A stretch of DNA of 43,354 bases from Clostridiales bacterium (GCA_029098165.1 JAQXNU010000002.1:1-43354); one strand, 5' to 3'. Counted from the first letter of the stretch, positions 9,072 to 17,814 are shown. The notes: generated by a model not told the origin, from the sequence alone. Numbers and translations are program-made.

Positions 9072-9100
9072 ACATTACCATATATAGTAATGTATGTCAA
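9072..9100 (-). promoter_or_regulatory. SigmaA promoter of the corrinoid operon, with overlapping palindrome
   Basis: On the minus strand TTGACA (9100-9095) is followed after exactly 17 bp by TAATGT (9077-9072), about 40 nt before the riboswitch. The spacer and -10 region form the near-palindrome CATTACCATATATAGTAATG (9073-9092, plus-strand reading) with one mismatched pair, a possible repressor operator. Confidence 0.8.
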
Positions 9101-9121
9101 CCAAAAGACTCCGTCATCTTC

Positions 9122-10738
9122 TTACAAATTGCTGTAACGTGCTGCTAAAACTTCGAATACTTTCAATCCATCTACAGCAGCTGACGTAATTCCTCCTGCA
9201 TAACCGGCACCTTCACCACATGGATAGATTCCCTTGATCTCACTTTCTAGATGTTCATCACGGTTCATTCGAACTGGAGATGATGTTCTCATTTCCACTC
9301 CAGACAATAAAGCATCTGGATTTGCAAATCCAGGAATCATCTTGTCAAATGCTAATACACCTTCCACGATCGTGTCACTGACTTTTGCTGGTAAACATTC
9401 ATGCAATTCCGCAAATTCATAACCACCCTTAAGGTTTGGTTTTACCTCGCCAAGCTCTGTAGTCTTTTTCTTCTCTTTGAAATCCTTAAACGTCTGAACA
9501 GGTACCTTCCCACGTCCCGTCTGATATGCTAATGCTTCAAAATAACGCTGAAATTCCATACCACAAAGAGGAGAATCCACTGCTCCAGGGATGCTTAAGA
9601 AGTCCTTTTCCCCAACCGTAACGATGATTGCACTGTTTGCATTTTCTCCTGCACGGTCATGATAACTCATACCATTGACAACTAATCTACCTTCTTCCGA
9701 AGATGCATTTACGACGTATCCACCTGGACACATACAGAAAGAATAAACCGCACGCCCAGTGGATGCCTGATAAGTTACTTTGTAATCCGCAGCTGGAAGT
9801 TTCTGATACGCCTCTCCGTACTGATTGCGACTGATCATATCCTGTTTGTGTTCCATGCGGACACCGACTGCAAATGCTTTCTTTTCCATTGGAAGTTTGT
9901 TCTTGTAAAGCATCTCAAAGGTATCACGGGCACTGTGTCCAATGGCTAAGATCAAGTCGGAACATGGTAATGAAATCGTTTTCTTCTCTTTTAACTGTTC
10001 TAATACAACTTCAGAGATTGCCCCATCTTCGGTTCTAATATCCACTAACTTTGTATGAAACATCACTTCCCCACCACGAGCAATGATATCTTGTCTCATA
10101 TTTTTCGTTACTTCACGTAAATGATCGGTTCCGATGTGAGGTTTATTCAAATACAAAATTTCTTCATTTGCTCCATGCTCCACGAAGATTTCTAATACTT
10201 TACGAATACGGCCAAACGTATCTTTTACCATCGTATTCAACTTACCATCCGAGAAAGTACCTGCCCCACCTTCGCCAAACTGTACGTTGGATTCAGGATT
10301 TAACACATTGGTCTCCCAGAACGTATCGACATCTTTCACACGTTCTTCTACTGGAGCTCCTCGCTCGATTAAAATTGGACGATAGCCATAAAAAGCTAAC
10401 TGGTAAGCGCAGAATAACCCTGCAGGACCACTTCCGACTACAATCGGACGGTGTTTCATTGACTGTTCTCCAGTAATAATCACACGATATTCTTTCTCTT
10501 TTGAAATCGTTACATTTGGATTTTTTGCACGTGCAACGACTCTTTCTTCATTTTTCATTTTGACATCAACTGCATAAATATATTTAATTTCGTTCCTTTT
10601 TCTTGCATCGATCGAACGTTTCTTGATCAATAATTCACGAACTTCTTCTTTTTTTACTTTTAATGCTTTTGCAACTGCAATTGCTAATTCCTCTTCTTTA
10701 TGATCGATTGGAAGTTTTACTTGATTTACACGAATCAT
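9122..10738 (-). CDS. NAD(P)/FAD-dependent dehydrogenase of the COG2509 type
   Basis: 538 residues. An N-terminal domain of about 90 residues precedes a Rossmann FAD-binding motif VGSGPAG (101-107), with the ribose-binding acidic residue in LIERG (Glu125). The C-terminal end has a GEGAGYAGGITSAAVDG segment, which closes the FAD site. A conserved GEGGAGTFSDGKL segment near 165 is typical of this poorly characterised family of flavoproteins. The reaction is not known. It may be linked to the upstream metG, but a good terminator lies between them, so it probably has its own promoter in 10739-10830. The corrinoid operon promoter starts just beyond its stop. Confidence 0.88.
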   Translation of the reverse strand: MIRVNQVKLPIDHKEEELAIAVAKALKVKKEEVRELLIKKRSIDARKRNEIKYIYAVDVKMKNEERVVARAKNPNVTISKEKEYRVIITGEQSMKHRPIVVGSGPAGLFCAYQLAFYGYRPILIERGAPVEERVKDVDTFWETNVLNPESNVQFGEGGAGTFSDGKLNTMVKDTFGRIRKVLEIFVEHGANEEILYLNKPHIGTDHLREVTKNMRQDIIARGGEVMFHTKLVDIRTEDGAISEVVLEQLKEKKTISLPCSDLILAIGHSARDTFEMLYKNKLPMEKKAFAVGVRMEHKQDMISRNQYGEAYQKLPAADYKVTYQASTGRAVYSFCMCPGGYVVNASSEEGRLVVNGMSYHDRAGENANSAIIVTVGEKDFLSIPGAVDSPLCGMEFQRYFEALAYQTGRGKVPVQTFKDFKEKKKTTELGEVKPNLKGGYEFAELHECLPAKVSDTIVEGVLAFDKMIPGFANPDALLSGVEMRTSSPVRMNRDEHLESEIKGIYPCGEGAGYAGGITSAAVDGLKVFEVLAARYSNL

Positions 10739-10829
10739 ATCTTTTACCCTTCATTATGTTATATCTCAAAATATAACCAGTTTTCTTATTTGTATCAGTA
10801 GGATTATAGCATACAATCATAAAACAAAA

Positions 10830-10867
10830 CAACGGTAAACGACAGTTTCTTATCATTTACCGTTGTA
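10830..10867 (-). terminator. Rho-independent terminator of metG
   Basis: ACAACGGTAAA (10830-10840) pairs with TTTACCGTTGT (10857-10867). On the minus strand the stem is followed by TTTGTTTTAT. It begins 12 nt past the metG stop. Confidence 0.88.
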
Positions 10868-10878
10868 ATCTTGTACTA

Positions 10879-12531
10879 TTACGATTCTTTTCGATTGGAA
10901 GTCATCTTCCGTTTTTCTTCTTCAATTCTTTCTTTCGGTATTCGTTCAAATAAAATCTTCGTTTCTGGAATCTGATATCCTTCTTCGATTACCTCAAACT
11001 CCCATTCTTCGCTGTTGCCAAACCATGTAAGAACCTCTTTGGATGAGAACGGCAAGTATGGCTGTAATAACTTAGCGAAATTTAAAACTAATTGTGTACA
11101 GTTATAGATGGTATCCTCACACTGCTTAAGATTGGTCGTTCGTGTCGTCCATGGAGCCTGCTGGTCGTAGTACTTATTTGCATTTCGAACTTCCTCAAAT
11201 ATAGTTTCCAGTCCCTCTTTTAAGTTACCATGATCAATACAGCTTCCCACTGTGTCGTAAAGCTTCTTTAATTTTTGCTCCCACTCAGCAGTTAGCTTCC
11301 CCTCTGGAATCTTTCCATCAAAGTATTTATGAATAAATACCAACGTTCGATTAATGAAATTCCCATAGGCTCCAACCAGTTCCCCATTGTTACTGTTGAT
11401 AAATTCATTCCAAGAAAAATCCGTATCTCTCTTTTCTGGACCATTGGCAATAAAAAAGTAACGAAGTGCATCCGGATGATACGTATCCACAATATCTTTG
11501 ATCCAGATGGCCCAGTTCTGACTCGTAGAAATTTTACGTCCTTCCAACGTCTGATACTCATTGGAGATGATTTCATCTGGTAGATGATAATTGTCTCCTT
11601 CTGCTAATAACAATGCTGGTAATATGATTGTATGGAACGGGATATTATCTTTGGCATGCACATAATAATGACGTGCCTCATCTCCCCACAATTCCTTAAA
11701 ATCAACATTTCGCTGTTTTGCAACGATTAAACTCATTGACAGATAACCGAGGACATTCTCTGCCCAGATATATATTTTCTTTCCCTCATACCCTTCCTTT
11801 GGTACTTCAATGCCCCAGTCCAAATCCCTCGTCAATGCTCGATCGCATAACCCTTCGTCAATATACCGATTGGTTAGTGCAATCGCATTTTTTCTCCAGT
11901 TTGGATGTTCATCCACTAACTTTTGAAGCAGTTTTTTTAATTTCGTGGTTGCAATGTATAGATGTTTCGTTTCTTTAAATACAGGAATCGAATTACAGAC
12001 AGTGCAATGTGGCTCCACCAAATCTTCTGGATCCAACACCGTTCCGCAAGCATCGCACTGATCTCCTCTTGTCTTTTCTCCACATGTCGGGCATTTTCCA
12101 ACAACAAAGCGGTCCGCTAAAAACGTATGACATGTCTCACAATATGCCTGAGGCACTGTGTTTTCATACACATACTCTGACTCATAAAGTTTCTTATGGA
12201 AGTTCTGAACAAATTCTTTATGCTCCTCCTGTGATGTCTTTCCATAATAATCATAACTAAATCCTAACTTTTGAAAGCACTCACAAAACTCCTTATGATA
12301 TCCATCACTGACTTCCTGTGGCGTCTTTCCTTCCTGCTTTGCACGGATACAGACTGGCGTTCCATGGCAGTCACTTCCTGATACATAATATACCTCATTT
12401 CTGATGGCACGCTGATAACGTGCAATTACATCTCCTGGCAATAAACCTGCAATATGCCCGATATGAAGAGAACCATTCGCATATGGCCATGCTCCTCCGA
12501 TGACAACTTTTTGACTAATACTGATCACCAT
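10879..12531 (-). CDS. metG: Methionyl-tRNA synthetase, short form lacking the C-terminal tRNA-binding domain
   Basis: 550 residues. The HIGH motif is at 23-26 and the KMSKS loop appears as KISTS (333-337). The connecting domain holds four CxxC pairs (131/134, 147/150, 159/162, 176/179), enough for two zinc knuckles. It charges tRNA-Met with methionine. Typical clostridial MetRS is about 640-660 residues with a C-terminal EMAP-like dimerisation/tRNA-binding domain. This one stops after the anticodon-binding helical domain, so it may be a second, auxiliary MetRS. Four-cysteine-pair MetRS enzymes include forms that resist MetRS inhibitors. A T-box leader with an AUG specifier controls it. Whether another metG exists elsewhere cannot be seen. 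Confidence 0.93.
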   Translation of the reverse strand: MVISISQKVVIGGAWPYANGSLHIGHIAGLLPGDVIARYQRAIRNEVYYVSGSDCHGTPVCIRAKQEGKTPQEVSDGYHKEFCECFQKLGFSYDYYGKTSQEEHKEFVQNFHKKLYESEYVYENTVPQAYCETCHTFLADRFVVGKCPTCGEKTRGDQCDACGTVLDPEDLVEPHCTVCNSIPVFKETKHLYIATTKLKKLLQKLVDEHPNWRKNAIALTNRYIDEGLCDRALTRDLDWGIEVPKEGYEGKKIYIWAENVLGYLSMSLIVAKQRNVDFKELWGDEARHYYVHAKDNIPFHTIILPALLLAEGDNYHLPDEIISNEYQTLEGRKISTSQNWAIWIKDIVDTYHPDALRYFFIANGPEKRDTDFSWNEFINSNNGELVGAYGNFINRTLVFIHKYFDGKIPEGKLTAEWEQKLKKLYDTVGSCIDHGNLKEGLETIFEEVRNANKYYDQQAPWTTRTTNLKQCEDTIYNCTQLVLNFAKLLQPYLPFSSKEVLTWFGNSEEWEFEVIEEGYQIPETKILFERIPKERIEEEKRKMTSNRKES

Positions 12532-12611
12532 AACCTTTCTATAGAATTTAAGTAATTAACAACATCTGATTTTTGCACTATAACAATTCTCTTACCTTGT
12601 ATTTAAAAACA

Positions 12612-12935
12612 TATAAAAAGCTCTCACCCCCGAAAATAAATATTTTCGAGGACGAGAGCCTAAGCTTCGTGTTACCACCTCAAATTCACTGAAATCTTAC
12701 GATGTCAGCCTCAGCAACTACGGAAATCCTACAAGATAAATTATTTATGCGAATCGCTATTCCTGTTGAAATCGATAGTCTGGCACTATAACGGGTGCTC
12801 CCGTCGCAGCCTATACATAAGATGTAGTCGGTGCGCGGCTCCGAGACCATGTTCAAAAGTATCATACTCATATCCTCTCTCACCTAACAGGACTCTCTGT
12901 GATTTTCTTTACTTTTTACTCTTCTCTTCTTAGCC
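12612..12935 (-). ncRNA. metG leader: T-box leader with methionine (AUG) specifier
   Basis: On the minus strand the order is an AGTA-type motif, AGAGAGTCC...GGTGAGAGAGGA of stem I, then GAACATGGTCTCGG with AUG (12850-12848) in the specifier position. The T-box core GAGGTGGTAACACG follows, then a terminator stem (12620-12659) and TTTTTATAT. Uncharged tRNA-Met should bind and let transcription continue into metG. About 80 nt separate the terminator from the metG start. Confidence 0.93.
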
Positions 12936-12957
12936 TTTTGCTATGAAATTATCCAAT

Positions 12958-12986
12958 AATATACTGCTACTATTATCCTTTGTCAA
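12958..12986 (-). promoter_or_regulatory. SigmaA promoter of the metG T-box transcript
   Basis: Minus-strand TTGACA (12986-12981), 17-bp spacer, TATATT (12963-12958). It lies just upstream of T-box stem I. The rest of the metG-to-kinase gap (12987-13094) shows no gene or clear terminator. Confidence 0.8.
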
Positions 12987-13094
12987 TAGTATCTTTTAAT
13001 ATATGTATAATTTCTACTTACTGCTGATCGCTGTTTACAGTTTTCTGCTTCGCGAAATTTACGATTCTATTCAGAAATTATATTTGCGATCATA

Positions 13095-14438
13095 TTACAT
13101 TGCTGGTAGCGAGAAGGAAATCGTAGTTCCAATTCCTACAATGCTATCACATTCCATCTGTCCTCCATGCTGCTCGACAATGTATTTTGCAATGTTTAAC
13201 CCCAGTCCCGAGCCCGGAATATCAAAAGTTCTTGCTTTATTACCACGATAAAACATATCAAAGATAAATGGCAGGTCTGCTGCATCAATCCCTCTTCCAT
13301 CATCCTGAACCTGAACGATCAGCTGTTGTACTGGTTCATCCATGAGTGTAAAACTCACTTGAATGTTCGTATGTTCATGACCGTATTTGATCGCATTATC
13401 GATCAGATTCTGTAAAACCTGCGTAATACGATAAGAATCTATCTCTAATAACACATTCTTAGGAAGCTCATACGTTAGTGAACCGTTTCGCCTCTTCACA
13501 TCCTCTTGAAATTCTTGTAGCATTGGTTTAAAAAAGTTCAAAGCATATACTTCGCTCGTTTGAATCGATAATTGATTCAATTGTGATTTTGCATGATCTA
13601 AAATATCATCAATTAGTTTATTCAATACAACTGCCTTATTAAGCATTCGTTCGGCATATTCATTGATCTGATCCGGAGACTGCGCCACTCCATATAAAAT
13701 TTCTTCAATATAACCAGTAATCGTAGCAAGTGGTGTCTTTAAATCATGAGAGATACTCGCATAAAGTGCTCGCTCTTTCTCTTTGGACAATACCTCTCGT
13801 TGAAAACTATCCTCTAACTCCTCTCGCATTAACTCAAAGTCATGACACAACGTACCGATTTCTCCATCATAATCATATTTCACTGGCATCTGAAGATTTC
13901 CTTGCAATATGCTCTTCGTAGAACTATGTAGTTCTTCCAGTGGCGCTAAGATTTCTCTTTTTTCTAACTGATACCTCTTCCTTATGATAACAAGCGAAGC
14001 CAAATATAGAATCGTTGGGAGGATCATAGTATTAAGGACTCGTTGTAGAAGCTGCTTTTGTTCATAGGAAGAACAATCAAACAGAACAAGCTTCGTCCCA
14101 GATTGTGTCTGTATTGGAACTAGATATGTTTTTAGACTTCCTATCTTATGTAAATCTATTTTCTGCAATGGCTGATAGGTCTTTATCGTACTTTCCATGA
14201 CAGTCCCATCTAGATCAAATATACAATACGGAATTGTCGTTTGCGTTGACATCTGATTTTGCGTTCCCTGTTCCATTTCATATAATGGCAGATTGACATC
14301 AACTCTCACGGTTCTCTCAGCGATATTTAGTTTTTGGTATTGGATACTGATCACTAAAATAAAACCGAAGAAACTAGTTAATAAGATGGCACTCAGTATC
14401 GAATTACGTAACAGTTTCTTTTCGATCAGATTTCCCAT
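13095..14438 (-). CDS. Sensor histidine kinase (two membrane segments, HAMP, HisKA, HATPase)
   Basis: 447 residues from ATG at 14438, which has AGCAGGA at good spacing; an upstream in-frame ATG at 14483 has none. TM1 is about 11-33, an extracytoplasmic domain about 34-135, TM2 about 137-153, and HAMP about 154-210. The phosphorylated His231 lies in SISHDLKTPLATITGY, then the ATP-binding domain has DNAIKYG, DDGRGI and GSGLGLNI. It phosphorylates the response regulator encoded just upstream, whose stop it overlaps by 13 bp. The stimulus is unknown. The external domain is too large for the intramembrane-sensing BceS class. Confidence 0.93.
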   Translation of the reverse strand: MGNLIEKKLLRNSILSAILLTSFFGFILVISIQYQKLNIAERTVRVDVNLPLYEMEQGTQNQMSTQTTIPYCIFDLDGTVMESTIKTYQPLQKIDLHKIGSLKTYLVPIQTQSGTKLVLFDCSSYEQKQLLQRVLNTMILPTILYLASLVIIRKRYQLEKREILAPLEELHSSTKSILQGNLQMPVKYDYDGEIGTLCHDFELMREELEDSFQREVLSKEKERALYASISHDLKTPLATITGYIEEILYGVAQSPDQINEYAERMLNKAVVLNKLIDDILDHAKSQLNQLSIQTSEVYALNFFKPMLQEFQEDVKRRNGSLTYELPKNVLLEIDSYRITQVLQNLIDNAIKYGHEHTNIQVSFTLMDEPVQQLIVQVQDDGRGIDAADLPFIFDMFYRGNKARTFDIPGSGLGLNIAKYIVEQHGGQMECDSIVGIGTTISFSLPAM

Positions 14439-15115
14439 TTGTATCCTGCTCCCCATACTGTTTTGATATAACAAGCACCGCATTTTGCCATCTTCTCACG
14501 AATCCTACCAATATAAACAGTAATTGTATTGATATCGACAAACTCTGAGCAGCCCCAAACGTGATCCAATAATTGCTCCTTAGAAAATACCTGCGCTGGA
14601 TGATTCGATAAAAAGTTTAGTAGCTGGAATTCTTTTGTTGTCAGTTCAATCGGTGTTCCACACACACTTACTTTATATGCCAGTGGGTCAATTTCGACTT
14701 CACCATATTTTCTCACAGAGTTCGAGGTTTCTACAGGTTTTGAGAAGGATAGATATCTTCGAATATGAGATTTCATCCTTGCTTCTAATTCCATTAAAGA
14801 AAACGGTTTTGTTAGGTAATCATCTGCCCCGATTCCAAGCGACAGCATCTTATCCATATCGCTAGTTTTCGCTGATAGGATCATGATTGGTGCCATCGAA
14901 TATCCTCGAATCTGCCGACAAACTTCAAAACCATCCACAACAGGAAGCATCAAGTCCAATAAAATGATGGTTGGAAGGAATTCTTTTGCAAGATCAATTC
15001 CTTCTTTCCCATCCTTTGCAATTCGAACTTCAAATCCTTCCTTGGTCAGAAACTCATTTATTATACGACGTAAATCACCATCATCTTCAATTAATAAAAC
15101 CTTTTCATTTGCCAT
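14426..15115 (-). CDS. OmpR/PhoB-family response regulator
   Basis: 229 residues from ATG at 15115, with TAGGAG 9 nt upstream; GTG at 15124 is the longer alternative. The receiver domain (1-120) has acidic residues EDD near 10-12 and the phospho-acceptor Asp54 in LLDLMLP. The C-terminal winged helix (about 130-229) has the WGCSEFVDINTITVYIGRIR recognition segment typical of OmpR proteins. It is cotranscribed with the ABC ATPase (20 bp upstream) and the kinase (13-bp overlap), and probably activates this operon or an unlinked transporter. Confidence 0.95.
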   Translation of the reverse strand: MANEKVLLIEDDGDLRRIINEFLTKEGFEVRIAKDGKEGIDLAKEFLPTIILLDLMLPVVDGFEVCRQIRGYSMAPIMILSAKTSDMDKMLSLGIGADDYLTKPFSLMELEARMKSHIRRYLSFSKPVETSNSVRKYGEVEIDPLAYKVSVCGTPIELTTKEFQLLNFLSNHPAQVFSKEQLLDHVWGCSEFVDINTITVYIGRIREKMAKCGACYIKTVWGAGYKWEI

Positions 15116-15135
15116 AGAAACCACTCCTAACTAAT

Positions 15136-15894
15136 TTACCAATTGTGTTCCTCTAAGAACGCATAAATGGCATTTTCTCTTTCTTTTCGTGTCTCTACTG
15201 TATAACGACCTAGATTTAAGTCACCATCGATTCTTCCATCTTTAAGATATAGTAATCTTGTCGCACGTGCTGCCGCTTTTAGATCATGAGTTACCATTAC
15301 GATGGATTGACCTTCTTCATTTAAAGCAGTCAAAGTATCCAGTACTTGCTTGCCCATAGAAGAGTTTAATGCACCGGTTGGCTCATCGCCAAAGATGATC
15401 TGAGCTCCACTAATTAAAGCTCGTGCAACAGAAACACGTTGCTGCATACCACCCGAAATCTCCGAAGGATATTTATTAGCAGCCTCTGTTAATTCAAACT
15501 TTTCTAGAAGTTCCATTGTTTTTTTGTTAATCGTTGCTTTGTCCGCTAACCCATACCCACAGTACGCGATGTTTTCAAATACGGTCATATCCGACAATAG
15601 ATTCATATTCTGAAAGATAAACGATAACTTACTCTTACGCATCTTTGCCGTTTCTTTTTGATTTAACTTTGTAATATCTTCTCCCAAAACGATTACTTCG
15701 CCAGAAGTTGGCTGATCCATTGTTGATAAGGAATACAGTAGCGTTGATTTACCACTTCCACTACTTCCCATTATAATAGTAAAATCACCTTCGTAAATAC
15801 TTAAATTAATATTTTTTAATACATTATTCGAACTTTTATTTACAATAAAACTCTTACATAAGTTTTTCGTCTCAATAATTGTCTTTTTCATCAT
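15136..15894 (-). CDS. ABC transporter ATP-binding protein, MacB/BceA-type, without a permease
   Basis: 252 residues. Walker A is GSSGSGKST (43-51), signature ISGGMQQ about 145, Walker B IIFGDEPTGALN, and a switch His in VTHDLKAAARATR. This type pairs with FtsX-like permeases for antimicrobial-peptide resistance or lipoprotein export. No permease lies on either side: upstream is a 285-bp gap and a small unrelated gene, downstream is the two-component system. Either the permease is elsewhere or it was lost. Confidence 0.92.
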   Translation of the reverse strand: MMKKTIIETKNLCKSFIVNKSSNNVLKNINLSIYEGDFTIIMGSSGSGKSTLLYSLSTMDQPTSGEVIVLGEDITKLNQKETAKMRKSKLSFIFQNMNLLSDMTVFENIAYCGYGLADKATINKKTMELLEKFELTEAANKYPSEISGGMQQRVSVARALISGAQIIFGDEPTGALNSSMGKQVLDTLTALNEEGQSIVMVTHDLKAAARATRLLYLKDGRIDGDLNLGRYTVETRKERENAIYAFLEEHNW

Positions 15895-16044
15895 ATATTT
15901 TCTATTCTCTATTTATCATAACAATACAATAACAGACGAAAATAAAACAAAAACAACTCAAATATAAATAAATTATAACAAAAAAACAGAAATATGGTAA
16001 ATAACGCAAGTTTATTTTGAAGTCACCTTCCTATTACACACAAC

Positions 16045-16117
16045 AAAAAAGCTATGAAACATAAAATCAATGAGACAATTCTCTTGTCATCAATCTACAT
16101 TTCACAGCTTTTTTTGT
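16045..16117 (-). terminator. Long imperfect hairpin terminator
   Basis: AAAAAGCTATGAAACAT pairs with ATTTCACAGCTTTTT. An inner TGAGACAA/TTGTCA stem adds to it, and T-runs flank both sides. It lies downstream of the 71-aa gene (minus strand). Its outer arms resemble those of the hairpin element at 28985-29150. The rest of the gap 15895-16044 is AT-rich and shows no gene. Confidence 0.7.
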
Positions 16118-16181
16118 GTTACAGGTTTTCAATCTCTAAAATTTCTAACTTCTTAAGTCATCTTATCTTAACGGCTTACAT

Positions 16182-16397
16182 CTAATATCCTGTATGCTTA
16201 CCTTCTGACTTATAGTCATCTCTTGCCCAGTTTGGTGCATTGATAGGACCCGCTTTGGCATTGCCTGTTTTGGCTGGACCTTGAATTTCAGGAACCTGTG
16301 CCTGAATGTTCTTAGGTCGATTCATATGGTGATGATTTTCTGTTCCATGATTTTTTGAATCATAAGGACTTGGTCTTCTCATACCTGCTTTTGCCAT
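16182..16397 (-). CDS. Small basic conserved-looking protein, function unknown
   Basis: 71 residues, rich in Pro, His, Lys, Asn and Gly, with no hydrophobic segment. It carries KAGMRRP near the N-terminus and VPEIQGPAKTG in the middle. A strong AGGAGGG lies 8 nt before the ATG, and a terminator follows, so it is a real single-gene unit. The composition suggests an unfolded protein, perhaps associated with nucleic acid or spores, but I do not recognise a characterised family. Confidence 0.72.
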   Translation of the reverse strand: MAKAGMRRPSPYDSKNHGTENHHHMNRPKNIQAQVPEIQGPAKTGNAKAGPINAPNWARDDYKSEGKHTGY

Positions 16398-16580
16398 TGA
16401 AATCCCTCCTATTATCGTGCATACTAAGAAAGAGTGATAACAAGAAAAATATACGATACAGCCTATTTCTTGTCATGAATCATTTATTCAACATGAATCA
16501 GCAAGTTTCTTCACTAATTATGAATAAATGACTTAAGAATAGTATCTGTAATCCAAAAAATTGCATACATGAAAGTTATG

Positions 16581-17657
16581 TCATAACGAAGTCATGATTC
16601 TTTCCCAACCACAACTTGATTGTTTTGTTTCCAGATCAATGGTCTGATGATAACGATACGATTTTGGCCATTTACAAAATATCGTCCTTTTATTAAATAA
16701 CATTTTGGTTACAAAAGAGTTCGGAACAGCCTTCCATCCCTTAGTTGGAATCAGTTCAATTTCAACGAGCATTCCATTTCTTTTCACCTGATATTCCCCG
16801 CCAATGGATCCCATAGTTTCGTCCATCTGAATTTTGAATTCACCTTTCACACGTCCATCCTTCATTGCCATGATATTAGGCAACGGCTGAAGGAAGCAAA
16901 ATTGCAGTTTATGTTTTAGATGCTGTAATTCCATATGACTTAAACCAATACTATTCTCTTTTCTTTCAAAATGAAAACAATGTTCCTTATATACAACCAT
17001 ATTGGATTGATCTAGAGATAAAACAGGCAGAATACTTTCATTCTTTGTTGCAATGTTAACGAGTTCACAATCATATCCATAACGTGTAAAGTAGCGTTTC
17101 TGTCCATCCTTAAGCATTGGGAACGAATCAGGTATTATCGTTATTCCATCAATCTTAACTAAGATTTCTGTATTCTTTTTTCTCACAAAATCAAACTGAT
17201 ACATCGTATATAATGGAAAGTACTGAGGATTCTTCGAAGAAACTCCTATTGGAGCTATCATATCAAAACTCCTGCTTTTTCGTTTACTATGCTCGATTAC
17301 TCGAACATCGATCAATCGATTTTTCACATCATAAAAGGAAAACTCCACATGAAGACCTTCCTCAGTGAGTACAAACTCTTTTGTCATAAACTGAGTTTTT
17401 GTATAATTTTTTAATCCATAGCCACAAACCTCAAATGCTCCTGGATCATTCATCTGTAAACTCTCCTCATCGAATACATCTACAAACTTATCCATTCGAT
17501 ATGCGATCATTCGGTAGCCGCTGCCTTCTTCTTTCGTCTGTAGATACTGAAACTCCAGGCCATTATAGATTTCATCTGGTCTTCTCTCAAAATTCACTAA
17601 CATTAATTTCGTAATTGGAACGATTTCCATTTGAAATGGAAGTAAATATTCTGACAT
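16581..17657 (-). CDS. Unrecognised soluble protein, likely MarR-regulated
   Basis: 358 residues, no signal peptide or membrane segment. It appears beta-rich, with repeated alternating aromatic and charged strands, several basic stretches and a Cys-Gly-Trp near the C-terminus. I recognise no domain or catalytic motif. Its upstream region (17744-17761) holds the same 18-bp operator-like sequence found before the neighbouring MarR gene, so the two probably form one regulatory unit. The gap 16398-16580 between this gene and the 71-aa gene shows nothing clear. Confidence 0.7.
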   Translation of the reverse strand: MSEYLLPFQMEIVPITKLMLVNFERRPDEIYNGLEFQYLQTKEEGSGYRMIAYRMDKFVDVFDEESLQMNDPGAFEVCGYGLKNYTKTQFMTKEFVLTEEGLHVEFSFYDVKNRLIDVRVIEHSKRKSRSFDMIAPIGVSSKNPQYFPLYTMYQFDFVRKKNTEILVKIDGITIIPDSFPMLKDGQKRYFTRYGYDCELVNIATKNESILPVLSLDQSNMVVYKEHCFHFERKENSIGLSHMELQHLKHKLQFCFLQPLPNIMAMKDGRVKGEFKIQMDETMGSIGGEYQVKRNGMLVEIELIPTKGWKAVPNSFVTKMLFNKRTIFCKWPKSYRYHQTIDLETKQSSCGWERIMTSL

Positions 17658-17743
17658 ATATGTTCTCCCTTATTTCTTTCGTTACTATGCGATTTGTTAT
17701 GTACTTCGTTCTGCGCGATACCAGCATGAGTGCTTTTTCTTAT

Positions 17744-17761
17744 AGTAATATATTACGTTAA
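17744..17761. promoter_or_regulatory. Candidate MarR operator upstream of the 358-aa gene
   Basis: AGTAATATATTACGTTAA contains the perfect 12-bp palindrome GTAATATATTAC (17745-17756). The identical 18 bp occurs in reverse orientation at 18373-18390 before the MarR gene. It lies about 87 bp upstream of the 17657 start. Confidence 0.75.
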
Positions 17762-17773
17762 TAGTTGATAAAA

Positions 17774-17814
17774 AGCTGTTGCGGAACTATGTAATTTGCT
17801 ATTCTGTAACAGCT
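17774..17814 (-). terminator. Terminator of the MarR gene
   Basis: AGCTGTT (17774-17780) pairs with AACAGCT (17808-17814). The stem extends inward with G-U pairs (GCGGAA against TTCTGT). On the minus strand TTTTTATC follows. It lies 45 bp past the MarR stop. Confidence 0.85.

Noticed and set aside
12686..12883. Open frame of 65 codons on the minus strand
   Set aside because: It lies entirely inside the T-box leader, whose conserved RNA motifs explain the sequence.
13003..13251. Plus-strand open frame opposite the kinase 3' end
   Set aside because: Most of it is antisense to the conserved ATP-binding domain of the kinase; no start signals.
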